From assembly GCF_014637725.1 (NCBI RefSeq), contig NZ_BMFC01000006.1, positions 149,790 through 213,789 on the forward strand: a stretch of 64,000 bases of DNA, in the 5' to 3' direction. Source of the DNA: Marivita lacus (GTDB taxonomy: Bacteria > Pseudomonadota > Alphaproteobacteria > Rhodobacterales > Rhodobacteraceae). Shown piece by piece: positions 53,306 to 62,011 of the stretch. A program made the position numbers and the translations under genes. The notes below the pieces were generated by a model, which was not told the DNA's origin, searched no databases, and saw nothing but the letters and a program-made list of their open reading frames with translations. The number at the start of each line of letters is the position of its first letter. The first letter of the stretch is position 1.

Positions 53306-53952
53306 GTCGACATCCCCTTGAGCCGGTAGCGCAGCGAGGTTTGCAGATGCGCCTCTGCGGCATCGGCGGCAAGGTCGCCGTCGCGCTGGCGCAGGGCGGT
53401 GGTCACATCGCCATGCTGCGACACGACGATGCGGATGCGGTCGGGATCAAGATAGGTGGTCGGGCCCAGCAGGATCAGCGTGTTGTTGATCGCCTCGGCA
53501 GACGCCAGCAGGAACCGGTTGCGCGCCGCGCGGTAGAGCGCTTCGTGAAAGTCGTGGTTGATCGCGGCGCCCAGCGTCGGGGTGTCCTGCGCATCGAGGA
53601 TGCGGGCGTTCATGTGATCGAGCGCGTCGAACTCGGCCTCTGACCCGTGCTGTGCCGCCATGCGCGCAGCGGTGCGTTCCAGCACGATGCGCATCTCGTA
53701 AAGCTCGACGATCTCGGTCCGGCTGAGCTTGCGGATCACCGCGCCGATGCGCGGGCGGTGTTCGACGATGCCGTTGTTCTCAAGCCGCCGCAGCGCCTCG
53801 CGCACGGGGGTGCGGGACAGGTCCAGCCGCTTGGCCACATCCTCTTCGCGCAGCCGGTCGCCGGGGGCGAACTCGCCGCTGCGAAGGGCCTCGATCAGGC
53901 TGGCATAGGCGGCTTCACCGCTGGAGTGGGTGGATTTCCCGGTATCTGACAT
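53302..53952 (-). CDS. GntR-family (FCD) regulator
   Basis: 216 residues from ATG 53952: winged helix with DRLREEDVAKRLDLSRTPVREALRRLE at about 30-60 and an FCD domain with ELYEMRIVLERTAARMAAQHG, NHDFHEALYRAARNRFL and the late metal His VVSQHGDVTTALRQRD. It is coupled (GTGA) to the AbrB-type transporter. A perfect 10-bp inverted repeat at 53958-53981 covers its start region, so it probably represses its own operon until a small carboxylate or similar ligand binds. Confidence 0.92.
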   Translation of the reverse strand: MSDTGKSTHSSGEAAYASLIEALRSGEFAPGDRLREEDVAKRLDLSRTPVREALRRLENNGIVEHRPRIGAVIRKLSRTEIVELYEMRIVLERTAARMAAQHGSEAEFDALDHMNARILDAQDTPTLGAAINHDFHEALYRAARNRFLLASAEAINNTLILLGPTTYLDPDRIRIVVSQHGDVTTALRQRDGDLAADAAEAHLQTSLRYRLKGMST

Positions 53953-53957
53953 GTCGC

Positions 53958-53981
53958 TCTTGTATCCGATTGGATACAAGA
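53958..53981. promoter_or_regulatory. Palindromic operator of the GntR regulator
   Basis: Perfect arms TCTTGTATCC (53958-53967) and GGATACAAGA (53972-53981) around GATT. The TGTATCC-N4-GGATACA design fits FadR-subfamily (FCD) operators. It lies six bases before the regulator's ATG on the minus strand and 26 bases after the AEC gene stop, so it can block the GntR/AbrB-type operon. Confidence 0.8.
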
Positions 53982-54006
53982 TGAACAGCCCGGAGATCGG
54001 GACGCG

Positions 54007-54942
54007 TCAGGGCAGGGTGCCCAGCCAGATCCACGCGGTGATCACCGACAGGGCGCTGGCCATCAGCACAGAGGACGCGGCAACCCGGCGCGCGCGGCCA
54101 TAGATGTTGGCGAAGACGTAGCAGTTCACCCCCGGTGCCATCGCCGCCGTCAGGACTGCGCTGCGGAAGGCGCTGTCTTCCAGTGCAAAGGCAGTGCCGA
54201 CACTCCAGGTGATGGCAGGGTGCAAGAGCAGGCTGATCGCGCAGACAAAGAGGATGATCCGCATGTCGCCCTCGGGCCGGTAGCGGTAGAGCACGCCGCC
54301 CATCGCGAACAAGGCGGCGGGCAGGGCGGTGCGCACCATCATGTCCAGCGCTTCGGTGAAAGGCGCGGGCAAGCTTACGTCAAGCAGGTTGAACAAAGCG
54401 CCGATGGCAATGCCGATCACCAGCGCATTGCGGAACATCGCCTTGGCGACGATCTTGGGCAGATCACGGTTCGGCTTGTTGGCGGCGCGGGCGCGCACGA
54501 ACTCCATCACCGTGATGCCCAGCCCGTAGCAGAACGGCGAATGCAGCGCGATGATCGCGTAATTGGCCGAGAGCGAGTCCGGCCCAAAGGCGCGTTCGGT
54601 GATCGCAAGGCCCAGCAGGACGGAATTGGCGAAAAGGCAGGTGAACCCGATGACCACCGCGTCTTCCCAGTCGCGCTTGAAGAGGTACCGCGCACCAAAC
54701 AGGCCGACGACGAAGCAGGAGAGCGACCCGGTGTAGAAGCTGATGAGCAGCGGCACCGAGAAACTGTCACCGATGTCGAGGTTCCAGATCGCGCGGAACA
54801 GCAGGCAGGGGATCGCGACGTTCTGCGTAAAGATCATCAGCCCGTCGATGGACGATTCACTCATCAACCCGCGCCACGCCACGACGTAGCCGAAACCGAT
54901 GACCAGAAAGACCGGCAGGATGATGTCGATCAGCGCCTGCAT
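54007..54942 (-). CDS. AEC-family transporter
   Basis: 311 residues with ten hydrophobic helices in two halves of five, the auxin-efflux-carrier-like fold: VFLVIGFGYVVAWRGLMS at the start, FTQNVAIPCLLFRAIW, HSPFCYGLGITVMEF, and AFALEDSAFRSAVLTAAMAPGVNCYVFANIYG (pieces). Likely exports or imports an organic acid. ATG 54942. It is read toward the GntR gene but separated by the operator, so it may or may not belong to the same control unit. Confidence 0.9.
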   Translation of the reverse strand: MQALIDIILPVFLVIGFGYVVAWRGLMSESSIDGLMIFTQNVAIPCLLFRAIWNLDIGDSFSVPLLISFYTGSLSCFVVGLFGARYLFKRDWEDAVVIGFTCLFANSVLLGLAITERAFGPDSLSANYAIIALHSPFCYGLGITVMEFVRARAANKPNRDLPKIVAKAMFRNALVIGIAIGALFNLLDVSLPAPFTEALDMMVRTALPAALFAMGGVLYRYRPEGDMRIILFVCAISLLLHPAITWSVGTAFALEDSAFRSAVLTAAMAPGVNCYVFANIYGRARRVAASSVLMASALSVITAWIWLGTLP

Positions 54943-54990
54943 GTCAGGTCATGTCCCGTTCGGTTCGCCCGCCGTATCCTGCGGTTGGCG

Positions 54991-55794
54991 TCACTCCAGT
55001 GGCTGCGTGATGACCATGCCGTCATAGGCCGGTGTGATATGGTCCGGGGTCTCGGCCTCGACCGTGGCGTAGTCGAGATCGACATGCATGTTGGTCAGTA
55101 CACCGCGCCGGGGCCTGGCGCGGGCCATCCATTCGAGCGACAGGGCCAGATGCGCATGGGTGGGGTGGGGATCGCGGCGCAGCGCATCGAGAATCCAGAC
55201 ATCGAGGTCTTGCAGATGGTCGGTCCAGACATCCTCGGGTATCTCGGCGACATCGGGCAGGTAGGCCAGATCGCCGATGCGGAACCCCAGCGCGTCGATG
55301 CTGCCGTGGTTCACCTTGAACGGCGTCAGGGTGATCTCTCCTCCGGCACCGTCGATCTGAACGGGTCCCTTGATCGTGTGCATGTCGAGGATCGGCGGAT
55401 AGGGGCTGTCCGAGGGCTGCACGAAAGCATAGCCGAAGCGCGAGAAAAGGTCGTTCTGCGTGTCGCCATCGGCCCAGACGGCCAGCCGCTTGCGCATGTT
55501 GAAGACGATCATGCGCAGATCGTCGAGCCCGTGCACATGGTCGGCATGGCTGTGGGTGTAGATCACCGCGTCCAGTTCGCCGATCCCGGCGCCCAGAAGT
55601 TGCGCGCGCATGTCGGGGCTGGTGTCGATCAGCACGCGGGTGATGCCCGCATCGGTCACCCGTTCGACCAGCATGGAACAGCGGCGGCGGGTGTTGCGGG
55701 GGTTGTCGGGATCACAGGCGCCCCAGATACCGCCAAGGCGCGGCACACCGCCCGACGATCCGCAGCCAAGGATGGTAAAGCGCATCTCGCCCAT
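54991..55794 (-). CDS. MBL-fold metallo-hydrolase (PhnP-like)
   Basis: 267 residues. Metal site THSHADHVHGLDDLR plus later His residues (NHGSIDALGFRIGDLAYLPDVAE, THAHLALSLEW) place it in the metallo-beta-lactamase fold; the start TILGCGSSGGVPR and NTRRRCSMLVE resemble PhnP-type cyclic phosphodiesterases. Substrate not certain: no phn genes nearby. The ATG at 55794 shares one base with the TatD stop (TGATG), with a GTG one codon earlier as an alternative. Last gene of a six-gene chain. Confidence 0.9.
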   Translation of the reverse strand: MGEMRFTILGCGSSGGVPRLGGIWGACDPDNPRNTRRRCSMLVERVTDAGITRVLIDTSPDMRAQLLGAGIGELDAVIYTHSHADHVHGLDDLRMIVFNMRKRLAVWADGDTQNDLFSRFGYAFVQPSDSPYPPILDMHTIKGPVQIDGAGGEITLTPFKVNHGSIDALGFRIGDLAYLPDVAEIPEDVWTDHLQDLDVWILDALRRDPHPTHAHLALSLEWMARARPRRGVLTNMHVDLDYATVEAETPDHITPAYDGMVITQPLE

Positions 55795-56597
55795 CACGCG
55801 GCAGCCTCGTATTGCGCGGCTTTCCAGAACAGCCTGTCGAAATTCGCCTCGGTCTGGGCGGCAAAGTCGGCGTAGTCCATGCCGTAGAGATCCGCCCCGA
55901 CGCGGGCGGTGTGGGCGGTGTAGGCCGGTTCATTGCGCTTGCCGCGATGCGGGGGTGGCGCAAGGTAGGGGCTGTCGGTTTCCACCAGAACGCGGTCCAC
56001 CGGTGCGCTCGCGAAGATATCGCGCAGCTCCTGGCTTTTGGGAAAGGCGGCGATGCCGGACATCGACAGGTAGAAGCCAAGGTCCAGAGCCGCGCGGGCC
56101 AGATCCGCGGACGAGGAAAAGCAATGCATCACGCAGGTATAGGGCTTGGTCTTGAAGCCTTGCGTGAGGATTTGTGCCATGTCGTCATCGGCGGCACGGG
56201 CGTGGATGATCAGCGGCAGGCCGGTTTCCTGTGCCGCCTCGATATGCACGCGGAGCGAGGTTTTCTGCACCTCGGCGCTGTCGGACGTATAGTGGTAATC
56301 CAACCCGGTTTCGCCGATGCCGACGAATTTGGGATGTTGCGCCAGTGCGACCAATTCCTCCACCGTGGCCAGCGGTTCATCCGCAGCACTCATCGGGTGG
56401 GTTCCAGCGGCGTAGAACACCGGGTCGAACGCTTCGGCGATGGCGCGCACCTGCGGTTCCAGCCGCAACCGGGTGCAGATCGTCACCATCCGCCGCACGC
56501 CCGCATCCTGCGCACGGGCGATGATCTCGGCGCGTTCATCGTCGAAATCCGGGAAGTCCAGATGGCAATGGCTGTCGGTGATGCGTGGTGTCAACAT
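55794..56597 (-). CDS. TatD-family deoxyribonuclease
   Basis: 267 residues, metal-dependent amidohydrolase-fold nuclease. Motifs: ITDSHCHLDFPDF at the start, the Glu in VGIGETGLDYHY, His in PLIIHARAADDDM and MHCFSSSADLA, and the late Asp in LVETDSPYLAPPPHRGKRNEPA (pieces). The family is often found with tmk and holB, as here. The name comes from a Tat operon but the protein is not part of Tat export. Coupled to the MBL gene downstream. Confidence 0.93.
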   Translation of the reverse strand: MLTPRITDSHCHLDFPDFDDERAEIIARAQDAGVRRMVTICTRLRLEPQVRAIAEAFDPVFYAAGTHPMSAADEPLATVEELVALAQHPKFVGIGETGLDYHYTSDSAEVQKTSLRVHIEAAQETGLPLIIHARAADDDMAQILTQGFKTKPYTCVMHCFSSSADLARAALDLGFYLSMSGIAAFPKSQELRDIFASAPVDRVLVETDSPYLAPPPHRGKRNEPAYTAHTARVGADLYGMDYADFAAQTEANFDRLFWKAAQYEAAA

Positions 56598-56651
56598 GGG
56601 GGTGGTATCGGGGATGCGAGCAGGGGCGTCAAGACGTGGCTTGCGCCCGGA

Positions 56652-57779
56652 TCAGGGCCGAGGGCAGCCGTCCTGCAACGCCAGAAAGCTCGACAGGACC
56701 AGCGATCCCGCCTCGACATTCACGGCACGTCCGTGGCGCAGGCGTTCGCCCTGATCCTGCGCAATCTGCGCCCATGTGCGGGCGGCGGCGGGCGAAGGGC
56801 AGAGGCGCTGAAAGGTCTGGGCTTCTTGTGTTGCGGCCTCGGGGTCTGGCGGCTGCCCAAGCGCGCCGGTGCGGGCAAGCCGGGTCAGCGCGCGGTCGAA
56901 AAGACCCAAGAGCAGGTCAAGCCGGTCTTCCTTGCCCCGGCCAGCCGCGCTTTCAGCCAAGGCGATGGCATGGGGACGGCTGAGGTCGGGCAGGGTCGAG
57001 AGCAGCTTGACCAGATCGGCGTAGAGCTTCAGCCCGTCCTGCTGCATCAGGCGCACGGCCTCGCCCACCGACCCACCCGACAGCGCGGCAAGGGCCGCGG
57101 GGTTCGAGACGTCTTGTTCGATCTCGGTCGCGGCCAGTGCCTGCGCCATATCGGCGGCATTGAGCGGGGCCAGCCGCAATTCGCGGCAGCGCGACCGGAT
57201 CGTGGGCAAAAGCCGAGAGGGCTGGTGGCTGACCAGCAGAAGCGTCGTGCGGTCTGGCGGTTCTTCGAGCAGTTTGAGGATCGCATTGGCGGCGCTGACG
57301 TTCATGTCGTCAGCGGTATCGACGATCACCACGCGGCGTCCGCCATCGGCGGAGGAGAGCGCAAAGAACCCCTTGAGGCGGCGCACCTCGTCCACGGTGA
57401 TCTGCGCCTTCAGGCGCTTGGCCTTGTCGTCATAGGGGCGGCGCAGCGCAAAGAGCCCCGCCTCCGACCCGGCCAACATGCGGCGCGACACAGGGTGATC
57501 GGGCGCAATGTGCAGATCGGTGGGCGGTGGCGGTGCGCCAAAGAGGCCATCCTCCCGCACAAGGGGCGTCGCCAGCAGGAATCTCGCGATCTGCCAGGCC
57601 AGCGTCGCCTTGCCGACACCGCGCGGGCCGGTGATCAGCCAGCCGTGATGCAGCCGGTCCGAGCCGAAAGCCTGCAGGAAATCCGCCTGCGCCGCGTCCT
57701 GACCATAAAGAAGATGCGTCTCGCGCGGATGCGGCGCGCCCTCGATCCGGTCGGGTTCTGGTTGTGTTGGGTCGCTCAT
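56652..57779 (-). CDS. holB: DNA polymerase III subunit delta prime
   Basis: 375-residue clamp-loader subunit. AAA-type core with WLITGPRGVGKATLAWQIARFLL near 45-70 (P-loop-like GPRGVGKAT), RVVIVDTADDMNVSAANAILKLLEEPP (pieces), and LLLVSHQPSRLLPTIRSRCRELRL, the SRC motif that supplies the arginine finger. A C-terminal helical domain follows. Its ATG overlaps the tmk stop (ATGA). Confidence 0.93.
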   Translation of the reverse strand: MSDPTQPEPDRIEGAPHPRETHLLYGQDAAQADFLQAFGSDRLHHGWLITGPRGVGKATLAWQIARFLLATPLVREDGLFGAPPPPTDLHIAPDHPVSRRMLAGSEAGLFALRRPYDDKAKRLKAQITVDEVRRLKGFFALSSADGGRRVVIVDTADDMNVSAANAILKLLEEPPDRTTLLLVSHQPSRLLPTIRSRCRELRLAPLNAADMAQALAATEIEQDVSNPAALAALSGGSVGEAVRLMQQDGLKLYADLVKLLSTLPDLSRPHAIALAESAAGRGKEDRLDLLLGLFDRALTRLARTGALGQPPDPEAATQEAQTFQRLCPSPAAARTWAQIAQDQGERLRHGRAVNVEAGSLVLSSFLALQDGCPRP

Positions 57780-58402
57780 GTCAGATGCGGGCTTACCGCA
57801 GCCCAGACATCCTCTGCAACGCTGTCGGCATCGCGCGCGCCGTCGATCACGCGGAATCGGTCGGCATATTCCAGCGCCAGAGCCAGAAAGCCTGCGCGCA
57901 TCGCCTCTTGCAGACTGGCGCCGAAATCCTCGAATCGTTCCTCGACCGTGTTGCGGGCTTTCGCGCGGCTGAGGCCAAGCGCGGGGTCCATGTCGATCAG
58001 AAGCGTCAGGTCAGGCTCGACCCCGATCATCAGATCGTGCAGCGCATCCACCTTGGCCCGCAGGTTGCCACGCGACAGGCCCTGATACATCCGCGTGCTG
58101 TCGGCAAACCGGTCGCAAATGACCACCTTGCCCGCGTGAAGCGCGGGCTGGATCGTGCGTTCCAGATGGTCCCGTCGCGCGGCTGTGAAGAGCAGGATCT
58201 CGGTCTCGGCGGACCAGCGGTCGGGATCACCCTGCAAGACCAAAGCGCGGATTTCCTCAGCCCCCGGAGAACCGCCGGGTTCGCGGGTGTGCACCACGTC
58301 CACACCATCGTTGCGCAGCCTGTCCGCCAGCATACGCGCCTGTGTGGATTTGCCTGAACCGTCGATGCCTTCGAAGCTGAGAAACAGCCCGGCTCGGTTC
58401 AC
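57776..58402 (-). CDS. tmk: Thymidylate kinase
   Basis: 208-residue kinase making dTDP from dTMP and ATP. P-loop FEGIDGSGKSTQARML near 10-25, the DR motif VICDRFADSTRMYQG, TREPGGSPGAEEIRAL and a lid region DPALGLSRAKARNTVEERFE. The start is a GTG that shares bases with the stop of the carboxypeptidase gene (GTGA). Between a cell-wall gene and a replication gene, as in many Rhodobacterales. Confidence 0.95.
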   Translation of the reverse strand: MNRAGLFLSFEGIDGSGKSTQARMLADRLRNDGVDVVHTREPGGSPGAEEIRALVLQGDPDRWSAETEILLFTAARRDHLERTIQPALHAGKVVICDRFADSTRMYQGLSRGNLRAKVDALHDLMIGVEPDLTLLIDMDPALGLSRAKARNTVEERFEDFGASLQEAMRAGFLALALEYADRFRVIDGARDADSVAEDVWAAVSPHLT

Positions 58403-59571
58403 ATCGTTTCCTCGGCAGGGGCTTGCAGACGACCCATCAAAGCCTGCGACACGCTTATCATGCGCGACAGGAACCCGCTTGCGGGCACTGCACTGGCTGC
58501 GAACAGCGGGATGCGATGTTCAGGCAGGCCTTCGGGGCTGATGATCAGCTCGGCCAGTTGCCGACCCTCAGAAATCGGCGCCTCGATGGGGCCGGTATAG
58601 ACCACCTCCGCTGTGACATCCTGACCCGGCGTGTTCGGCAAAAGCAGCGTCACGTCTTCTTTGGCCATGAGGTCAACCGTGTCGCTTGCGCCCATCCAGA
58701 CATCGGCTTGCGCGATCACCGCACCTGCGCGGGTGACGGTCTTTTCGGCGAACTGACGGAAGGCCCAGTTGACGATGGCTTCCGATTCCTCGGACCGTGC
58801 CCGCGCCGTATCAAGCCCGGTGATTGTGAAGATCACCCGGCGGTCACCCTGTTTGGCAGAGCCCACCAGACCGTACCCCGCTTCCTGCGTGTGGCCGGTC
58901 TTGAGGCCATCGGCCCCGATATTCAGAGGCAGAAGCGGGTTGCGGTTGAACCGGTTCGACGATTCCGCCTCGTCGAAGAGAAACTCGGTTTCCGCGAACA
59001 TCTTGTAGAAATCCGGGAATTCCTCGATGATGCGCTGCGCGAGCAGGGTCAGGTCGCGCATCGACATCACGTGACCATCGGCGGGCCAGCCGCTGGAGTT
59101 CTTGAAGATCGAATTGCTCATGCCCAATTGCTGGGCGCGCTGGGTCATCATGCGCGAAAACCCGGCTTCCGTCCCGTCGGGTGACAGCGCTTCGGCGAGA
59201 ACCACGCTGGCATCATTGCCGGACAGGACGATCACGCCCCGGATCAGGTCTTCGACCGTCACCCGTTCGCCCTGTCGCAGGAAGAGCGTGGAGCCGCCAA
59301 AGGAATTGGCATGCGCCGATACAAGCAGTTCCTCGTCCATGCGCAACCGACCGTCGCGCACCGCCTCGAAGGCGATGTACAGCGTCATCAGCTTGGACAT
59401 CGACGCGGGCGGCAAGGGCACATCGGCGTTTTTTGCAAGCAGAACGGTGCCGGTCTTTTCGTCCAGCACAAAGGCCGCAGAGGCCTGCGTGTCAAAAGCG
59501 GACGCCGACACGCTGGACAACAGCAGCGCGGCAAGGGTGGCGGAAACAAGGACGCGGTAGTCGCGGATCAT
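58399..59571 (-). CDS. D-alanyl-D-alanine carboxypeptidase (PBP5/6-like)
   Basis: 390 residues. Signal peptide to about residue 25 (ALLLSSVSASA), then a serine-peptidase domain with SMSKL (nucleophile Ser), SGN in LSGNDASVVLAE, and KTG in GADGLKTGHTQEAG, the three penicillin-binding motifs. A C-terminal beta domain and a final amphipathic helix (SGFLSRMISVSQALMGRL) would hold it on the outer face of the cytoplasmic membrane. Trims the fifth D-Ala of muropeptides. It follows a SPOR-domain lipoprotein that binds denuded glycan, so the two may work at the septum. Confidence 0.94.
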   Translation of the reverse strand: MIRDYRVLVSATLAALLLSSVSASAFDTQASAAFVLDEKTGTVLLAKNADVPLPPASMSKLMTLYIAFEAVRDGRLRMDEELLVSAHANSFGGSTLFLRQGERVTVEDLIRGVIVLSGNDASVVLAEALSPDGTEAGFSRMMTQRAQQLGMSNSIFKNSSGWPADGHVMSMRDLTLLAQRIIEEFPDFYKMFAETEFLFDEAESSNRFNRNPLLPLNIGADGLKTGHTQEAGYGLVGSAKQGDRRVIFTITGLDTARARSEESEAIVNWAFRQFAEKTVTRAGAVIAQADVWMGASDTVDLMAKEDVTLLLPNTPGQDVTAEVVYTGPIEAPISEGRQLAELIISPEGLPEHRIPLFAASAVPASGFLSRMISVSQALMGRLQAPAEETM

Positions 59572-59603
59572 GGCAGCTCTCCTGTCATACCTGCGGTGAG
59601 GGG

Positions 59604-60497
59604 TCAGTTGGTGACCGCATAGGCGTCGGTAAACCCGGTATCCTTGATCTTGGCAAGCAGGGCGCTGCGCTCTGCGCGGGTCTGTGCCGGTCCGACCAGC
59701 ACGCGCCAGAAGGTCTTGCCGCTTGAGGATTGTTCAAGCACCGTGGGCACCATTCCGGCCTGACGCATCGCGGTTGCGGTATTGTTGGCGTTCTGTTCGA
59801 TGCTGAAGATGCCGATCTGGATGAAGGGCCTGTCCAGCGTGGATGTGGCAGGCGCAGGTTCCGGTGTGGCGGCCGGTGCAGCCGCAGGTGTGGCATCGAG
59901 TGCGGCAGCTGCCGCGCCCGCAATCGGGTCAAGCGTGGTTTCGGCCACATCGGTCGGTGCGGCGAAAGTGCCATCGCCCACCGGCGCATCTTGCGGCGGG
60001 GCGGAGGTGGCGTCGTCGGGCACCTCCTCGCGGCGCAGGGCCACGACATTGAGCTGTGTCGGCGCACCGGCCAGAACGCCGAGGGCTGCGGCGGCATCGG
60101 ATGAAATCTGCAGGCGCGGACCGGGCGTCTCGCGTTCCTTGCGGAACAGCGCGCCGATGACGAAATTGCCGTTGGCCTCGTTGCGGATGATCACGCGTTC
60201 GGGTTCGGACACATCCGGATGCGCCGCCCAGACACCACCCAGCGACGGGCGACCGTCCCAGAGGCCATTCTCGCTCACCTGGAAAACTTCGGGCGCTTCG
60301 ACATCCCGCTCGACCAGCCGCGTGGAGCGTGTGCCCGACGAGGCCGTACCGTCCTGCGCGTTGGCACCCCCGCCACCCTGCAGGAAGGCGGGCATGGTCG
60401 CGGCGTCGCAGCTGGCAAGCGCGATCAATGCGACACCGCACATCGCGGTTGTCCTTAAGCTGTGCCACAGCGGAGAGTTGGTGATCCTGATGTCCAT
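59604..60497 (-). CDS. SPOR-domain lipoprotein
   Basis: 297 residues. Signal peptide ends in the lipobox LIALASC (Cys30), so an outer-membrane or inner-membrane lipoprotein. A low-complexity Ala/Pro middle (about 170-215) leads to a C-terminal SPOR domain at about 220-297 (RPFIQIGIFSIEQNANNTA, WRVLVGPAQTRAERSALLAKIKD). SPOR domains bind peptidoglycan stripped of peptides at the division site. First gene of the chain, 32 bases before the carboxypeptidase. Confidence 0.88.
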   Translation of the reverse strand: MDIRITNSPLWHSLRTTAMCGVALIALASCDAATMPAFLQGGGGANAQDGTASSGTRSTRLVERDVEAPEVFQVSENGLWDGRPSLGGVWAAHPDVSEPERVIIRNEANGNFVIGALFRKERETPGPRLQISSDAAAALGVLAGAPTQLNVVALRREEVPDDATSAPPQDAPVGDGTFAAPTDVAETTLDPIAGAAAAALDATPAAAPAATPEPAPATSTLDRPFIQIGIFSIEQNANNTATAMRQAGMVPTVLEQSSSGKTFWRVLVGPAQTRAERSALLAKIKDTGFTDAYAVTN

Positions 60498-60683
60498 TGC
60501 CTGCTCGCCTTCTGCTATGCCATGGCGCGCGCATGTCCGGGCCTGTCGCCCCGCGCCGCTCGTTGTTTTGCGCGAAGCTTACAGACTTCATCGCGTCAAG
60601 AAAAGTCTGACGGCACCCTTGCGCAGATTTTCCCCCGCGGCCGCTTTCAGAATCGAAATTGTGACGCTATGCCAACGCTCACC

Positions 60684-60773
60684 GGAGGTTTGGCAGAGTG
60701 GTCGAATGCGGCGGTCTTGAAAACCGTTGGGCGTGAGAGCGTCCCCAGGGTTCGAATCCCTGAGCCTCCGCCA
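60684..60773 (+). tRNA. tRNA-Ser (anticodon UGA)
   Basis: Acceptor GGAGGTT (60684-60690) pairs with AGCCTCC (60763-60769, one G-U), discriminator G, CCA encoded at 60771-60773. Anticodon loop CTTGAAA gives TGA, reading UCA/UCG. A long variable arm and T loop GTTCGAATC mark a class II serine tRNA. 90 bases. Marks the left edge of the accessory block. Confidence 0.96.
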
Positions 60774-60796
60774 CATTCAGATACTGAATCCGTCCA

Positions 60797-60820
60797 GGGG
60801 CCCCGATTGGGGCCTTTTTT
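60797..60820 (+). terminator. Terminator after tRNA-Ser
   Basis: GGCCCC-GATT-GGGGCC (60799-60814) followed by six T and a further T-rich run. Classic Rho-independent terminator for the tRNA. Confidence 0.9.
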
Positions 60821-61171
60821 CTTTTTGTTTCAAAGGGCGTTGGCAGGGCCATCCGCCCTTCGGAGACTGGGCGCTTGACGCGGAATGGGTCTCCGAATGG
60901 CCTGCGTCTCTCTTCGAGCGCCCCTCGACGGCCACGGGACGGCGCAAAACATCCTCGCATTTCCAATGGGTTGCCGCGTTCATGGGGTCGTCCCGTTCGC
61001 AAGCTAATCTGGTAACGGAGACTGACACGAAGGCGCAGGGCGGTTGGGAGGACGGTTCCGTGGCGGCCGATCACGAGCTCAGCGCGGCAGTGAGTACGGT
61101 CGACGAAACCAGCGAAAACCCTGCCGGAAGTCTCTGATGACAAACAGACTTCGCGCCCATAGCCTAGCGCA
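60821..61171. other. Gap between tRNA-Ser and the DUF3883 gene
   Basis: About 350 bases with no convincing gene; short open frames here have no start signal or family sequence. No copy of the tRNA-Ser 3' end, which would mark an attachment site, was found in this stretch or in the rest of the window. The final 40 bases (before ATG 61172) must carry the promoter of the DUF3883 gene. Confidence 0.5.
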
Positions 61172-62008
61172 ATGTCGAACGGGCCCTGGACGGATGAAGA
61201 GAACGACCTGATCGTCGCGGATTACTTCGCGATGCTGGCCGACGACATCTCCGCGCGCCGCTACAGCAAGGCCGCGCATCGCCGCGCGCTGCTGCCTCTG
61301 CTGAACAACCGGTCCGAGGGGTCCGTCGAGTTCAAGCACCAGAACATCAGCGCGGTGCTGAAGGGGCTCGGCGAGGACTGGGTCCCCGGCTACAAGCCCG
61401 CGTTCAATTTCCAGATGACCTTGGTGGATGCCGTGGCGCGGTGGCTGGCGCTGAACCCCGCCTGGCTCGGGCGCCAACCGGGGCTGCAACCCGCCGCTGG
61501 CCTACGCGAGGCGGCGCAGATCTGGATCGGACCGCCGCCGACGCTGTCGAACCAGCCGCCGCCGCAGGAGCTGGACCAGATGCTGCACATCGCCCGGAAG
61601 TTCGACGTGGCGGGCCGGGACGAGCGCAACCGGGCACTCGGCCGCGCGGGCGAAGAGCGCGTCCTGGCGCATGAGCGGGCGGCCTTGCGGACGGCGGGAC
61701 GGGACGATCTGGCGCGCAAGGTGCGCTGGGTGTCGGAGGAAGATGGCGATGGCGCGGGCTACGACATCGCGAGTTTCGCCCCGGACGGGCTCTCGCGGCT
61801 GATCGAGGTCAAGACGACGAACGGATGGGAGCGCACGCCCTTCCACATCACCCGCAACGAACTGGCCGTGGCCGAGGAGCGACGGTCGGAATGGCGTCTG
61901 TTCCGGCTGTGGAATTTCTCACGCGAGCCGAAGGCGTTCGAGCTGCACCCGCCGCTGGACGCGCATGTCTCCCTGACCGCGACGACGTTTCAGGCGAGCT
62001 TTCACTGA
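61172..62008 (+). CDS. DUF3883 domain protein, nuclease-like
   Basis: 278 residues. N-terminal block PWTDEENDLIVADYFAMLADDISARRYSK (pieces) and EFKHQNISAVLKGLGEDWVPGYKP define this uncharacterised group; the C-terminal domain GAGYDIASFAPDGLSRLIEVKTTNGW with HITRNELAVAEERRSEWRLFRLWNF (pieces) is a DUF3883 domain with the E-x-K of PD-(D/E)xK nucleases (D-x...-x-IEVKTT). Domains of this kind occur in restriction and other defence proteins. Stands alone, converging on the HTH gene three bases away. Nuclease activity is inferred. Confidence 0.75.
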   Translation: MSNGPWTDEENDLIVADYFAMLADDISARRYSKAAHRRALLPLLNNRSEGSVEFKHQNISAVLKGLGEDWVPGYKPAFNFQMTLVDAVARWLALNPAWLGRQPGLQPAAGLREAAQIWIGPPPTLSNQPPPQELDQMLHIARKFDVAGRDERNRALGRAGEERVLAHERAALRTAGRDDLARKVRWVSEEDGDGAGYDIASFAPDGLSRLIEVKTTNGWERTPFHITRNELAVAEERRSEWRLFRLWNFSREPKAFELHPPLDAHVSLTATTFQASFH

Positions 62009-62011
62009 GCC

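Noticed and set aside
55812..58085. 757-codon antisense frame over tatD, holB and part of tmk
   Set aside because: It crosses three well-identified genes and has no family sequence.
60679..61143. Open frames across tRNA-Ser and the following gap
   Set aside because: The translated text ending in EAQGFEPWGRSHAQRFSR is the well-known artefact of translating a class II serine tRNA antisense.
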